A DNA stretch of 64,000 nucleotides from Monilinia fructicola. Lineage: Eukaryota > Ascomycota > Leotiomycetes > Helotiales > Sclerotiniaceae. Below, piece by piece: positions 50,401-62,021 of the stretch. Each line of letters opens with the position of its first letter. Position 1 is the stretch's first letter. A program made the translations under genes and the position numbers. The stretch lies in contig VICG01000014.1 of assembly GCA_008692225.1 (NCBI GenBank), positions 496,001 through 560,000 of the forward strand. Reading direction: 5' to 3'. Under the pieces are notes generated by a model, which had not been told where the DNA came from, did no database searches, and saw only the letters and a program-made list of their open reading frames with translations.

Positions 50401-51313
50401 TGCTCACGAGGCTACAGTTGAATTATTACTGAAGGATGGTGCCCAAACTCTATCAATTGATAAGAAGGGTCAGACACCTCTGATGCAAGCTTCTAGCAAG
50501 GAGAACGGGCCCATAGTCAAGCTTTGACTGCAACATGACGCTAGGCAGTTGATGGAAAGAGGAGCTGAGATCGATTCATGGAACTATCCTTTCTCAAATT
50601 ATTTATATTTCGAGGCCTTAACGGGCCGAAAGACTGCACTTCGGTGGTACTTCCTAAAAAAAGGGGCTAAAATTGATTCAAAAGCTGCAGATGGCGGGAC
50701 ACCACTATTTGCCGCCATTCATGGAGGGCATAAAGATGTAGTCAAGATCCTGTTGGAATGCGGGGCCAGTATCGATTGTGAGGACCAAGATGGTGTTACG
50801 CCATTTTTACTGGCTGTCAAGAAAGCACAAGTGCCTATAGTAGAACTGTTACTGAAATATGGTTCTAGCATTGACATGGGGGGTCGAGCCGGACGAACAC
50901 CATTGTCTTGGGCTATTACTTCTCGGGATGAATTCATGATCATGGCATTATTACGTATGGATGCTGACATGGAATTGAAAGATCGAGATGGTTATACAAC
51001 ATTGAACTTTGCTATTTGCGATGGAGGATGCGAGAGCCTGCCAATTATCAAGTCATTGTTGAATCATGGGGCTGATATCGAATCAAGGACTATTCAAGGT
51101 GGTACACCATCATCTTTGGCTATCGCCAAGGGGCGTGTTAAGGATTCAGTCATGTTGCTGCTAGGTATGGGTGCTGATGTTCATGCGAAAGATGAGGGCG
51201 GTCGAACGCCATCATCCTTGGCCGTTGATGAAAAGAACAATGATTTGGTTGACTTATTGATGAATAAGGATTCTGAAATCTACTCACCCTGCGTAGCTCT
51301 ACCTGTAAGATGA
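47409..51313 (+). pseudogene. Broken HET-NACHT-ankyrin (STAND/NLR-like) gene
   Basis: Landmarks run in order. The HET domain begins MRLLEYNSAGHI, AYAILSHTW, then GYKKIHFCGEEARRDGLRYF and VDTCCIDKSSSAELTEAINS, and ends IHMPLIYGEGADYAIERLET. A NACHT P-loop GHPSTGKSTLMK lies near 48535, with LFIDAIDECD as Walker B near 48855. Then come LVLNILNSEYPNSS/RGLTDLFEMI, and ankyrin repeats from about 50200 (TPLFAAIHGGHKDVVKILLE, TPLSWAITSRDEF). Stops interrupt the frame at 47630-47632, 48056-48058, 48158-48160, 49407-49409 and 50525-50527; the first and fourth sit where Trp is expected (TGG to TGA). Frame changes occur near 47506, 48479, 48531-48534, 48628-48632 and twice between about 50125 and 50180, mostly in homopolymers. 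HET-NACHT proteins govern heterokaryon incompatibility and cell death. The stops argue for real decay even if some indels are errors. Confidence 0.85.
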
Positions 51314-52578
51314 ATTCTCCATGAAGTTGTGAGAAAAACGCTTCGGGGTCGATTTAAGGTATTTTTGGGACAAGAGTTGAAGAAACTCGGTTTCGATGTT
51401 TTTCTATGTCTATTACATTTGGAAATAGCTATGCCTATATATTCTCTATACAAAAACATCATCGTTTAAGGTGTATATGGTCTAACATCGTTGTTCTGAT
51501 GGTTAAAGTCGTGCATATCAGAGTTCGCGGAAGGGCTTATAAGACTAATAGATCAGATTGAGCGACTCGGAATAGTCTTGTTGTGATAGGATATTAGAAC
51601 CTTCAAGTCAGCAAGCGGCTTCGTGATGGAGGGCATTAAAGTAATAAGGCTGGAGTGATCTTTGCACATATCAAACTCTTCCGTATTGGCACTGGCATAG
51701 AGTTATCAGTACTTCCGCTGATCTGTGTACGCTGTATAGGAGATCGACGTTCGGTGTACGTTCGGTCTCTCTATCACTTTGAAATGACGGCGACCATTAT
51801 GGGGAAGGAGGTTGCCTATTCTCAAAGAGCAGTGATATGCGAAGAGGGGGATGGCTCAAGGACCGTGGTATCAATATATATGTCAACACATAAGCTTCCC
51901 ATGTGACCTCGGGCTTCTCTTCGATTCCAGCAGAAGTAGATCCATCGAAGTTTGATTAACCCTCCCTTGATGTATCGCCATCATTCTCACGGCAAATCAC
52001 ACCCATTTTCGTATCTTGACAAAAGGGGGTGGGTGGGTGATTGTATAGTGACTGCTCAGATGGGAATACATCCAACGCTCTCGATTAAAATTTGATGGTC
52101 ACTCAAATCAAACCATTACGAGTAATCGCAGTAGAAAAAGGAGAAGAAGAATGAACTACTCGGCAATTGATTGCTCAAACGCTCAAAGATCGTCACCATT
52201 AATAATCCATACACTCCCCACCCAACATTGCATCCCCGCTCTCCAAAAAAAAGTGCAACTATCGATAAAAGCGAACCCCTAACAGTGTTAACAGGCACAA
52301 ATAAAATGAGCTCCCATAGATGACCCCGCAAAGGAATACAAAAGGTTGTGGATCTGCAGCTGCTCGCCAGAGGGGTTCTACACTACAGTAAATGAAATGA
52401 AGGAGAGGAGAGATGGCCCGAATTTGAGCCGTGGCAATTGAGAGTAAAAAGGATGCAACACCAGCACGACAAAATCATCGACTTCCACGAGAAGAGTACA
52501 AGTACACCATTAATCGACCATTACTCTATTACCCAACCAGTGGGTGATACGAATATACAAAAAAATGGCAAAAGAGTA
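51314..52578. other. Intergenic
   Basis: No gene recognised. The open frame at 51655-51906 has no family resemblance. Confidence 0.4.
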
Positions 52579-52672
52579 TGCAACATCCGTGAATCGAACA
52601 CGAACCTCCACCTTGCTTGCAACCGTTGACGGCTGTGGAAGGGTGGAATCCTAACCATTGGACCAATGAAGC
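52579..52672 (-). tRNA. tRNA-Gly(UCC) with 22-nt intron
   Basis: Read on the reverse strand from 52672. The D arm TGGTCCAATGGTTAGGAT is typical. The anticodon arm CCACC-CTTCCA ... A-GGTGG has anticodon TCC at 52639-52637. A 22-nt intron (52635-52614) sits one base 3' of the anticodon, the standard nuclear tRNA intron position. The T arm TCGTG-TTCGATT-CACGG is complete. The discriminator is A, and a T-rich stretch (TACTCTTTT) follows as Pol III terminator. Mature length would be 72 nt. The acceptor stem GCTTCAT/ATGTTGC has two T-T mismatches at pairs 3:70 and 4:69, which is odd and might mean a decaying copy or sequence error. Confidence 0.82.
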
Positions 52673-55600
52673 TTTTGATGTCAAAGTTGAGTGTTTGCTC
52701 TGTTTGATGACTCCGAAGGTTTTACTTTGGTATATAATAATAAGATGTGGAAAAAATCCAATTTGTGGAGTTCACCTAGTGGGGAGGTGTGGAGGTGTGG
52801 AGAACGGCATAATTTCCGAATGTCCTCAGACTTTCACCGTATCAGCACTATGGGGGAACCGAGGAATGTGGCTATGGATGTAAAAACGTGTATGTGTGAG
52901 ATGTGCGAAATGTGTATTAGCAGTAACCTTATTGAAACAAAGATTTCGGATAAGAACACGAGGATTACAGAGAGTTGGTGTTCATCATGAGGGGAGATTT
53001 GGTTGAAGGCAGGCCGAGCAGCTTTTATCACGGAACCTTGGGCCATGCGCGCGTTGGATGTGATGATCGAGACTTGGGGTGTTATTGGCGATTTGAACGT
53101 TCATTGTCGCTGATATCAAACCATAGAAGCCTTGCACGAGACGAGACGAGGATTATAATCTTGCCATGAGACGGCAAGAGTGGCTTGCGATTGAATGATA
53201 AGGAATATCTCGAGTACTTGGGAACGCATGGCCTCGGTTTGTAGCATCTTTCTACTGTGTCTCGCGGAAGATGGTACACCGTTATTTTGAATAGCTCAGG
53301 CTTGTATGCCGCTTCTGATTTCGATGACCTTCCCTCATGAATCCTCAATAGAAACCACCGAATGGCAATCCTCAGCATCTCATTGCCCCCAAGAAACGCC
53401 TCTCATTCCCACGAATCTGAATCCGAACAGTCTCTTTCAATGCTCTGTCGGCACGGTCAACAGGACGTACAATGATGAAGAAACGATTCTTGCACTACCA
53501 CGGGACTCTGGTACTCAACCGGAGTTTGTCAAGTCAAAATCCCATCAGACAAGGAGAGCAGGAGCGTACAGTATTATTCTCATACGCAGGTCTATTTAGC
53601 TGATCAACTGTCCAAGAGATATCTCAGTCTCGTCATGTCTCTTGCTCCCGTCAATCAACCATCTGCATGAAATTCCGCAGTCAGCCAGTGCAAAATGTGC
53701 GGAAAGTCATTGAAACGGCAGATAGGAAAGAATATCAGAAATGCATGAGCACAAAAACACTTGCCCAACGCGCCTAACAAGCTACCCAGTGAGACTCCCA
53801 AAGCTTTGGAAAGTTTATCAACCGGCATATCTTCCAGCACGTCATTCAAGACTCCTACTTTTTTTTCCCATGATGCATGTGAGGAAACATCGAGGCTCTT
53901 CAAAGAACCTGCGCTCGGAGATAAATCCTCGAGCAGAATGACGGTTGGGAAAGAGTCTAGTGGTGAGAATACAATAATGGGGATGCAATACTTCTATAGA
54001 TTAAGATACGTATATATGGTCGTAATCTCGCACGTTACTCTGAAACGACCCATCGCCTGGAGCTTTGTACGTATGTACGACTTGGTGTCTGGGGCTGTTG
54101 CCATTGATTACTGTTGTAGATGCTATTCATGGACGTCAAGAATTATCACCACTCGAATATTTGCAAGGGGAGGATGGAGGGCATTGGAGGTCTCTAGATT
54201 CTTCGTCTTGTTATATTCATATCCATGTCCACATTCACGAAAAGCAAGATCAAGATTTTTTGCAACAGGATATCATCCCACGCAAACCATACCAAAGTTC
54301 TTTCTTGCCCTGAGTCACAAACATGTTAGGTGTTGGTCTGTTAGGTATAACAGAATGTGCATCGCGTGGCTCCGACTCCATGTTAGATCCCTCAAAAACA
54401 AATCAAGATAATTGCGAACCGGGGCACAACTTTACAAGAACGACTGGATAAAGAGACCTCAACTTTGCCGGAAAACGAGGAAAGACATGTGTCCCTCGAG
54501 AAGGTCCAAGTTCTGATATCAATAACAAAGCATCAAGATAGATGGGAAACGGGTATCACTTCAGCTCAAAATGCCCACCATACCTAGACGCCTGACCTAC
54601 AAAGTATGATCTCTGCTAAACATGCACGGAAAATGGGCATGTATGACTCTTGAAAGAACCCGATATACAAGACAATTCTAAGCTGGATACCGAAAGCACA
54701 ATATGTCAAGAGAGGAACTGAGTTAAAAGTCCAGTCACGATCAACTGAGCGATGACGATCCCACTATTCTTGTTGGACGAAGAATAAGACTATCAAGCGA
54801 CGTCCATGGAAGTTCCTCTTACGTATCGATAATCTCGAAGTAGCATGGGGATGTGGAAAGTACTCTTTGATCCTACAGAGCCACCTTGTATTCCATCCAC
54901 CGGAAGTCACCAGGCGGGCAAGGTGCAGGGAGTACAGGGAGCAGAGTACAAGGTTTGGCATAAGAAATATAGAGACCTACGATCCTTTCAGAGATTGGGA
55001 GATGGAACGTCGATACTATTTGATTTGCCATTTTAGATTGCGCTGCTATAGTCACAGTCCATTCATGCAATCTACACCAAACTGCCATTTCGAATCATCT
55101 TAGCATTAACTCTCTGATTAGTCTTCACGATCCTCTTCGGCGACTCGTAATTGAGAGGCTGCAATCAAAAGAATATTGCATTAGATGTACTAGATGTTGG
55201 TTGTTTTTTTCTAATTTCATTATACGAATCCTTGGGGCAAGGATATGAACACTTCAAATTCATCAAACATGCTATTCTCGCAACTTTGATATTTGGTTCA
55301 TGGATGTGGCGTCGCATTTTGTCCTGTGCTTCCATAGGAGATTGCTTGATATGCGAGAAACTTGAAAAGTGCAGGCTTGAAGTATCAACTAGATAGCCTT
55401 TTGAAGATGGAGGATTCAATACAAGGCCAATGATCTCTTCGTTGGAATTAAAAAGAGGACCAATTGAGAACATGATAGTGCCCATTGGATTCTGTTCAAT
55501 ATATCATACGTCGATGGAGAAAAACAAAAACTCCTTCCATCGATATGTGCACCAATAGGCTTCGCTTTCTCATTTAACCACTTTCTATGATTGAATAGAA

Positions 55601-58600
55601 GAAGCTTTCAGATCTTGATCCAGGACAATTTCAGTCCCACAACGGGCGAATATTGCTGACGACGCTTCCAATAATGGTGAGTCAAAGGGTGAAACACCCC
55701 GCCTTTAACCACGCGCTATCATTTAGTTCGAATTTCTCCACAATCTTCATATGAAGGATCTGGCATACTAATTTCCGAAACGTAGGATCTCTGCAAATCG
55801 ATCGGAAAATATGTTTCTAGTGCCATGCCAAATCCGTGACAATTCTTGTGACGTGTGGAGTCGTGGGGAGATGCGGGGAGTGAAAGGAAGAGCCACACGC
55901 CCCGCGAGAAAGGTCAATAAATTAGATCGTCATAGTGGTGCCAATATGAATGGAGTAAAATCGGCAATTGTGAATGACACATCTTCTTTTGCGTTACGAA
56001 TCACCTGGGGAGATCTGAAGAGACTAACTTTCATCCATGAAAAGGAGAATAAATTTGATGGGTCAAATATAGAAACACAGTATGAAACACCTAGGTAACT
56101 TCGCTGATTGCCAAAGGGGCTCAATATGCCGTTCCGAATTGATATCAGATCGTCTCGTGTATCATTTGACCTGGGGTCACTAATAATGATGTCTTGAAAT
56201 CTATCATCATCTTTTGGAAAAATCCAAGGACTAACCCCGGAGTATGGGGAAAGTTATCTTTGCAATTCCTCAAATGCGCAAGGAGGAGCCTCATCTCACC
56301 TGCACGGTGACGAAAGTAGTATACAAGGTTCAACATGAGTATCAGCTGAGCAAATTATCGTGGGAGTGCGACTAATTCTCTCCTGAATGATTTGATGACA
56401 TAGATTCCCATGTCATTTTTGGAACATGTTGCGTTGTTGATCAACGTCGATAGATTGTTGAAGATTATGAACGGAGTAGGTTAGTGAAGATGTGTGGAGG
56501 CGGATTAACGATCGCCCGGAACCAGATTAGCATCCAATCATTGACGGGTTTGTGAGCTCTCAAAACTCCGTAGCTACTGTACTGTACTGTACTGTAGCAG
56601 TCATATACTGGTACAACAATATTCTCAAAATACCGTGATGTCATTACTCGTGAAAGCAATTCACAAAATCAGCCAATTTGAGTAAAACTAATTCCATTCA
56701 AAACTGTATTGATTGTGGTTACGTGGAAATTGGGAAAGCAACTTCATGGGTCGATGCATGCGTGAGCCATCCATCCATAGTTCCAAGTGAAAACTATTTT
56801 CACAATGAAGGTTTAGGCCAAGGACGATACAATTGAAAGTGTCTACTAAGCCAGCCCTACTGTCGAAAAGGCACGATTAGTTCGGCTACTTGTGGCCAAT
56901 TCTATTTCAAAGCCCGATATACCCCTGTGAAGGTAGAATGCAGCAAAAACATTCATATTGTCTCCCATATCATGCTGAATATTGGCCTGATAATAATACA
57001 CACACTAACATTTTAAGCAAATGAAGTCAATGGCGATGTGCAGTGGCCCATCTAGTTGCAAGAGGCAGAACATGCATCTGATACCAGATTCGAGCCAAGA
57101 AAACGTCCAAGGCGGGAATGAAAGCTAGACACATCTATCTGCGAATAATTCTTTCCTTGAAAAAAACATACGATGCACGGAGAAAGAACACAATACGAAT
57201 TTCTCAGCACTCGGAATAATTTCTTGGGGAGATATTCCCCCTCCCTGGCTTTTAGCCAAGAAGGTCTCGAGCCAAATCACTTGCTTGGGCTCGCAACGGT
57301 GAGCATTTAATAAAATTTGATGGCACTGCAACCAAATTGAGAAAAAAGTATGCGCGGTGGGTACGGAGAAACATCTCTGCTGCTGATAACAAAGATTTTT
57401 CTTATCAACAAGGACCCTTACATTCTCTTAATCATACGCCTTCACACATCGGAGGCGAAAGCAAAATGCAACATCACAGTAGCTACTTCTGCCCCCTCCC
57501 GAAGGGGCGTGACAACGTTGCTGCCATGTGGCGACAGGACAGAAATCACAGTGGATTCATCCACATCCAAGCTAGCGGTGTGAGTGTGGTTGTTGAGGAA
57601 GGGGTAGCAAAAATCTGCGTCGAAGGATTTTTACTTGCCGTCGGAGGACATGAATGACCAGATGGCGATCAATGTTCTGGAATGTGCAATTTCTCGACTC
57701 TCATCACATGAATGATTAATCTTCTCTTTAGAAGCACGTTTTACAGGCGGGGGATGGTCTACTTCGGTCTTCGCTCCTCTGACCGGAAATCCCGAGTCTT
57801 TGGTTAGCCATTTAAAGTACGATTGGGCAGTGGTGGATCCTAGAGGACAGTACAGGAGACGGAGATGAAGTCTGGTACTGTGCTGTAGGATGGTGGAGTG
57901 CCAGCCAGTATAAAGCAATGGTACTGTGGATGATAACAATCGCACGGCCCAGAGCGTGGGGGGTTTGACGGCGAAAATTTCGATTTGTTTTTTGTTTTTG
58001 ATGGGAGAATACTGTACTAGAAAATCAGAAATAAAGGACTAACCTAATAACTCGATTGTGCAGACTCCCCATTTGTTGACGTGTTGAAAGTCTGCGTGGA
58101 TACTGTCACACTTGACACTGGACAGACAGACAGACAGGCAGACAGACATCTTCACAAAAAGAAGACGATCGATCAAACAGGAAGCGAATAGCCAATAATC
58201 GTTACAGTACTCGCATACAACTTGAAACTTGAAAGTTCTCTCCCCCATTATTATTATTATCAAGATCCCGAGTTAACAGTTTACGGAGTAGTCAATTATC
58301 GTTAAGCGCTTTAAACATTTCTCGCTCCTTCGAACATCGATATCTTTGTGTGTATCGAACTATTTCGACACGGAAAAATACTTTATTTTGAAACCTGTGA
58401 AATGACTTCCATTTCGTGTATCTTCTGACCCATGTCTACCGTATCAGTCCGTCTCGAGAATCATCATTAGACATTCTTTTCCACGGTGATGCATCCGATG
58501 GATGGTATGAAGAGCTGAAACTGTCGCTAACAACACACCGTTTGATTGGGCTCAAGTTATTTTAAGATTCTTCGTGCCATCAAACATTTTTGACTATTTC

Positions 58601-60141
58601 TTGTCGAAGGATTGGATCTACTTGATTGTCACGTCTCATTGTCATGATTATCAGGAGTGATTAACATCGTGACTACAGCTGTGCTGCTCATGTAGTATTT
58701 GAATAGTTCTATGGTCTGTGAGGAGACTAAGTTGAGCGTGATCAAGATGATTAGCAACCCTCGGATCGGCGGGTACGTAAAATTACAGTATGTACTGTAG
58801 TTTCTAAGAATACAACTGAGAAGATCACGCAAGGGCCTTTATGATACCAGAGAGCCAAAAGATACTGTACTCCGTAGAGAAAAGGAAATTGCATGTGAAA
58901 GACGAGGTCTAACAGGGAAGCCAGTATTATAAAGCGTTCGTCAAGAGGAGTAGCATGCATTAGTCGTGCCGCTTTGAAGAGCTCAAATCGTCACATTTTG
59001 TTGGGATCCAATGTAATTCGTTTTGAATCGGCAATGCTACAGCATCATGACAGTCTTGAGATCGCGTACAGTAGAAACTGCAAGCCTCATCTGTCATCTG
59101 GCAGCGGAGAAGCGAATGGATCCATAGATAGTCTCTGGCATCTTGATCTATCGATGTGATGTGTCCTGCGTGTCAGTCTGCAGCTTTTCGGGCTGTTCAA
59201 GGAAACCACCGAGTTTGCACCGATCAATGGGATAGTGTAGTTGTTCTAAAGGGGTCCAGATGATGGAAGCGCCATGATGATAAAGTATACAAAGAGTTCC
59301 AGAGGCCCAAAGACTTTGGAAGTGGACATCAACAAATTTTTAGCACTTTTGCGCAAGCCAGGGTCGCTACTACGAGCCTCCGAGAGAAGGGAAGAAGCAA
59401 AAAGGAAAAACTCCAAGAATTTTTTTCTCCTTCCTCGTGTCTCCCCCCTGTATAAGATCAAGAGGCTCGGATTTACCGGATTAGTCTTTCCGACCGTGCA
59501 CTCCTTGTATGTTGTGCTACTTATCCCATATTGTGCTTGTGCTATCCCCTGATCGTTGGTGAATTCGCTCCCGCTGCGGCTGCACAATTGGTAGGGCGAA
59601 ACAAGGGTAGCTAGAGCTTCTAGAAAGATTGTTGAGGTTTCTACGAGTATCGCCCGCGAATGTGCAACGAGGTGTGCTCTGTAAGATTTGGATATTCTTC
59701 TCGTGCCCATCACAAACTTGGAAAATGAAGTCTATTTGCTTGCAGGGAGGATTCCATCTACTATAAATGCAGTCGATATCGGGGAGGGTTAATTAGGTTT
59801 TACATTTACATGTGAAATCTCCCAACACGTTTTGGAGGCTGAACGAACACGAATCAACGATGGCCAAAGCATATTCGTAAATCGTATTATACCCCGACTT
59901 CGTTTGTATGTTCATGCACGAAAGTATACGTACGGCTCGCCTACATATACACTACTGCAATGTATCGATGATAGCAAAGCGAGTGCGATGAAGGATTTCT
60001 TGTCTTTATTATTGGGAACGAGATAGGCAGATAGGCAGATAGGCCACGAAACAAGCTTTGTGGCTGACAAGGTTATGCAACTAAAAGATGGAACACAGTC
60101 ACGACTCACGACGCACGTAGACGTCTTCCTTCCATTCCTTC

Positions 60142-60169
60142 GAGCTGTGAGCTGTGAGCTGTGAGCTGT
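60142..60169. repeat. GAGCTGTG tandem repeat
   Basis: Four tandem 7- to 8-bp units (GAGCTGT plus G), the last truncated. Confidence 0.8.
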
Positions 60170-61092
60170 CTGTCACCTTGTCTGTCGCAATCCGCTCACT
60201 CACCAAAAATCGACTGAAAGACCGAATGGAACCTGAAAGTTAGATCTTCATCTTGAGAAACCAAACATGTTCGAGGAAAAACTTCATCTACCAGCTGAAT
60301 GGCTCTGCTGCCCAAGTAAAGCTCCTTGTATAACAGTGGACCTCACTCATTTAGAGTGTGGGAGTCCCCCTATATTTTGTGGGTAGCTTGTCCTTCACAG
60401 ACAGTACAGTAGTTGACCACCACTTTTCCGGCTCGAGCTTCGAGGAAAACCGAAAGCGAGTGGAGAATCTCCTGTTTATCTTTGGAAAGGAATGCAACCA
60501 TCAACCTTTCACTTGATCACCAGGACTTCGTAGCCTCGCTAGGAGGGCGGCGTTGCAAAGACGCGTTACCGGTTACTGGAAAGATTATGGTAAATCCTTA
60601 ACAGAACCCTGGACGGGATCGCACAGATAACCATACAATTCGCATGCAACTTTTGATAGGCAGTTGGTCCATTCCATCCATGCCAGTGTTCCTTGATTCA
60701 ATCCATTTCCACCAAAACACATCACGAATATCAACCCATTGTCTCAAATAGGCACGGAAGTAACGGGACTCATCAATGGTTACAGGCCATACAGCAGGAA
60801 CCCACTGAGACCACTATACCTCGCAGGGTTTACCCAGTTTGATCCGTGCCAATTGGATGCTACGAACCTTGATTGATACAGCACTGAAATTTAGAGGCCA
60901 TGGTGAGGAAAATTCATGGACAAAGATAGAAAGTTTGGGACGATTGACATGATGGTATCGGTATTGGTACTCCGGCAGTGACAGATTAGGTTCCGTACGT
61001 TTCCAAGGTCCAAGCAGTGGTTCAGGATTACGAATTTACGAAGATGACCACGTTCAGTTGATTATTCAATTTGAAGAATTGAGCTTTCACGG

Positions 61093-61160
61093 CAAGGTAA
61101 GAAGAAAGTCAAGGTAAGAAAGTCAAGGTAAGAAAGTCAAGGTAAGAAAGTCAAGGTAAG
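61093..61160. repeat. 14-bp tandem repeat
   Basis: Unit AAGAAAGTCAAGGT repeated about four times without mismatch, with partial units at both edges. It lies about 0.9 kb upstream of the PRM10-like start. Confidence 0.9.
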
Positions 61161-62021
61161 GATATGATAAAGTTTTGGGCACTATCTACTACATTTCCTT
61201 GGCCATTTTTTTGATAAAAGCGCCAAAGGAATCTGGATTTCTAATAGTGTTAATAGTGTTAATAGTAGAGTAGTCTGACTACCTTGTGGTCCTGTTACTC
61301 GTACATACTTGATTAATCCATCCATCATTTTCTCTTGGTCTAACTCCACTACCCATTATTCTTCAAACCCCCTCCCCCCCTTCGAGAGAGAAAGAACCCG
61401 CATCAGTAGTTAGTATGTATGTATGTATGTACATACATACTGTTGTTACTGTCCTGCACTTACTCTACTTACTCTACTTACTCTACTAGTATCATAGCCC
61501 ACATCCACTAGTGCTTCAAGTCTTTCTATCTAACGTTTATTTTTCTCCATTTATCTTCTCTGTCCTCTCATCCGAATCTCTTTCCTTATCATCAGATCCC
61601 AGACTTCTTTGTATTCATTCACTCTCCCACCCCCTTCATCTCCTCGTCTATCATATTTCCAACACATTCTTTATTATTGACTCATCAATTCACTTATCAA
61701 TTACTCATTACAAAGAAAGAAAACGTGCCTTTGTGTATCAATTTTTTCGGTCCTTAGCCTTCGGACTTTTCTAGACCTGGTGGCGTGTGTAAAACCAAGA
61801 TTCTGGTGCGGAAAGCTACACGCAAACCGTTAGTTAGTTTGCAGCATAGCCTGAAAGGATCGGTAGATACAGAAGACCGGACTTTCAACCCTTAAAACAA
61901 ATATTTTTTCTACAAGTCTCGGGGAGAAAAGTTTTCTTTATTTCTACATTCATTGTATAGGACTGTTCGACGTGGGTTTCTCGAAGGATCAATTGGCTTC
62001 GAAATATCGGCGCATCATACA

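Larger units (their letters stand above)
52673..62021. other. 9.3-kb gene-poor region
   Basis: No gene I can support. Longest open frames are 53761-54411 (+), 55165-55485 (-) and 59246-59713 (-), none with a recognisable domain. On the reverse strand 53995-53655 is continuously open (includes VDKLSKALGVSLGSLLGALG) and could be an exon of an orphan gene. Repeats include GACA units near 58121-58147, GAGCTGTG units at 60142-60169, a 14-bp tandem repeat at 61093-61160 and a TATG/CATA inverted run near 61413-61440. The last kilobase is presumably promoter and 5' UTR of the PRM10-like gene. Confidence 0.4.

Noticed and set aside
59246..59713. 155-residue reverse open frame
   Set aside because: No recognisable domain; one isolated frame of this length is not decisive in a 9-kb desert.
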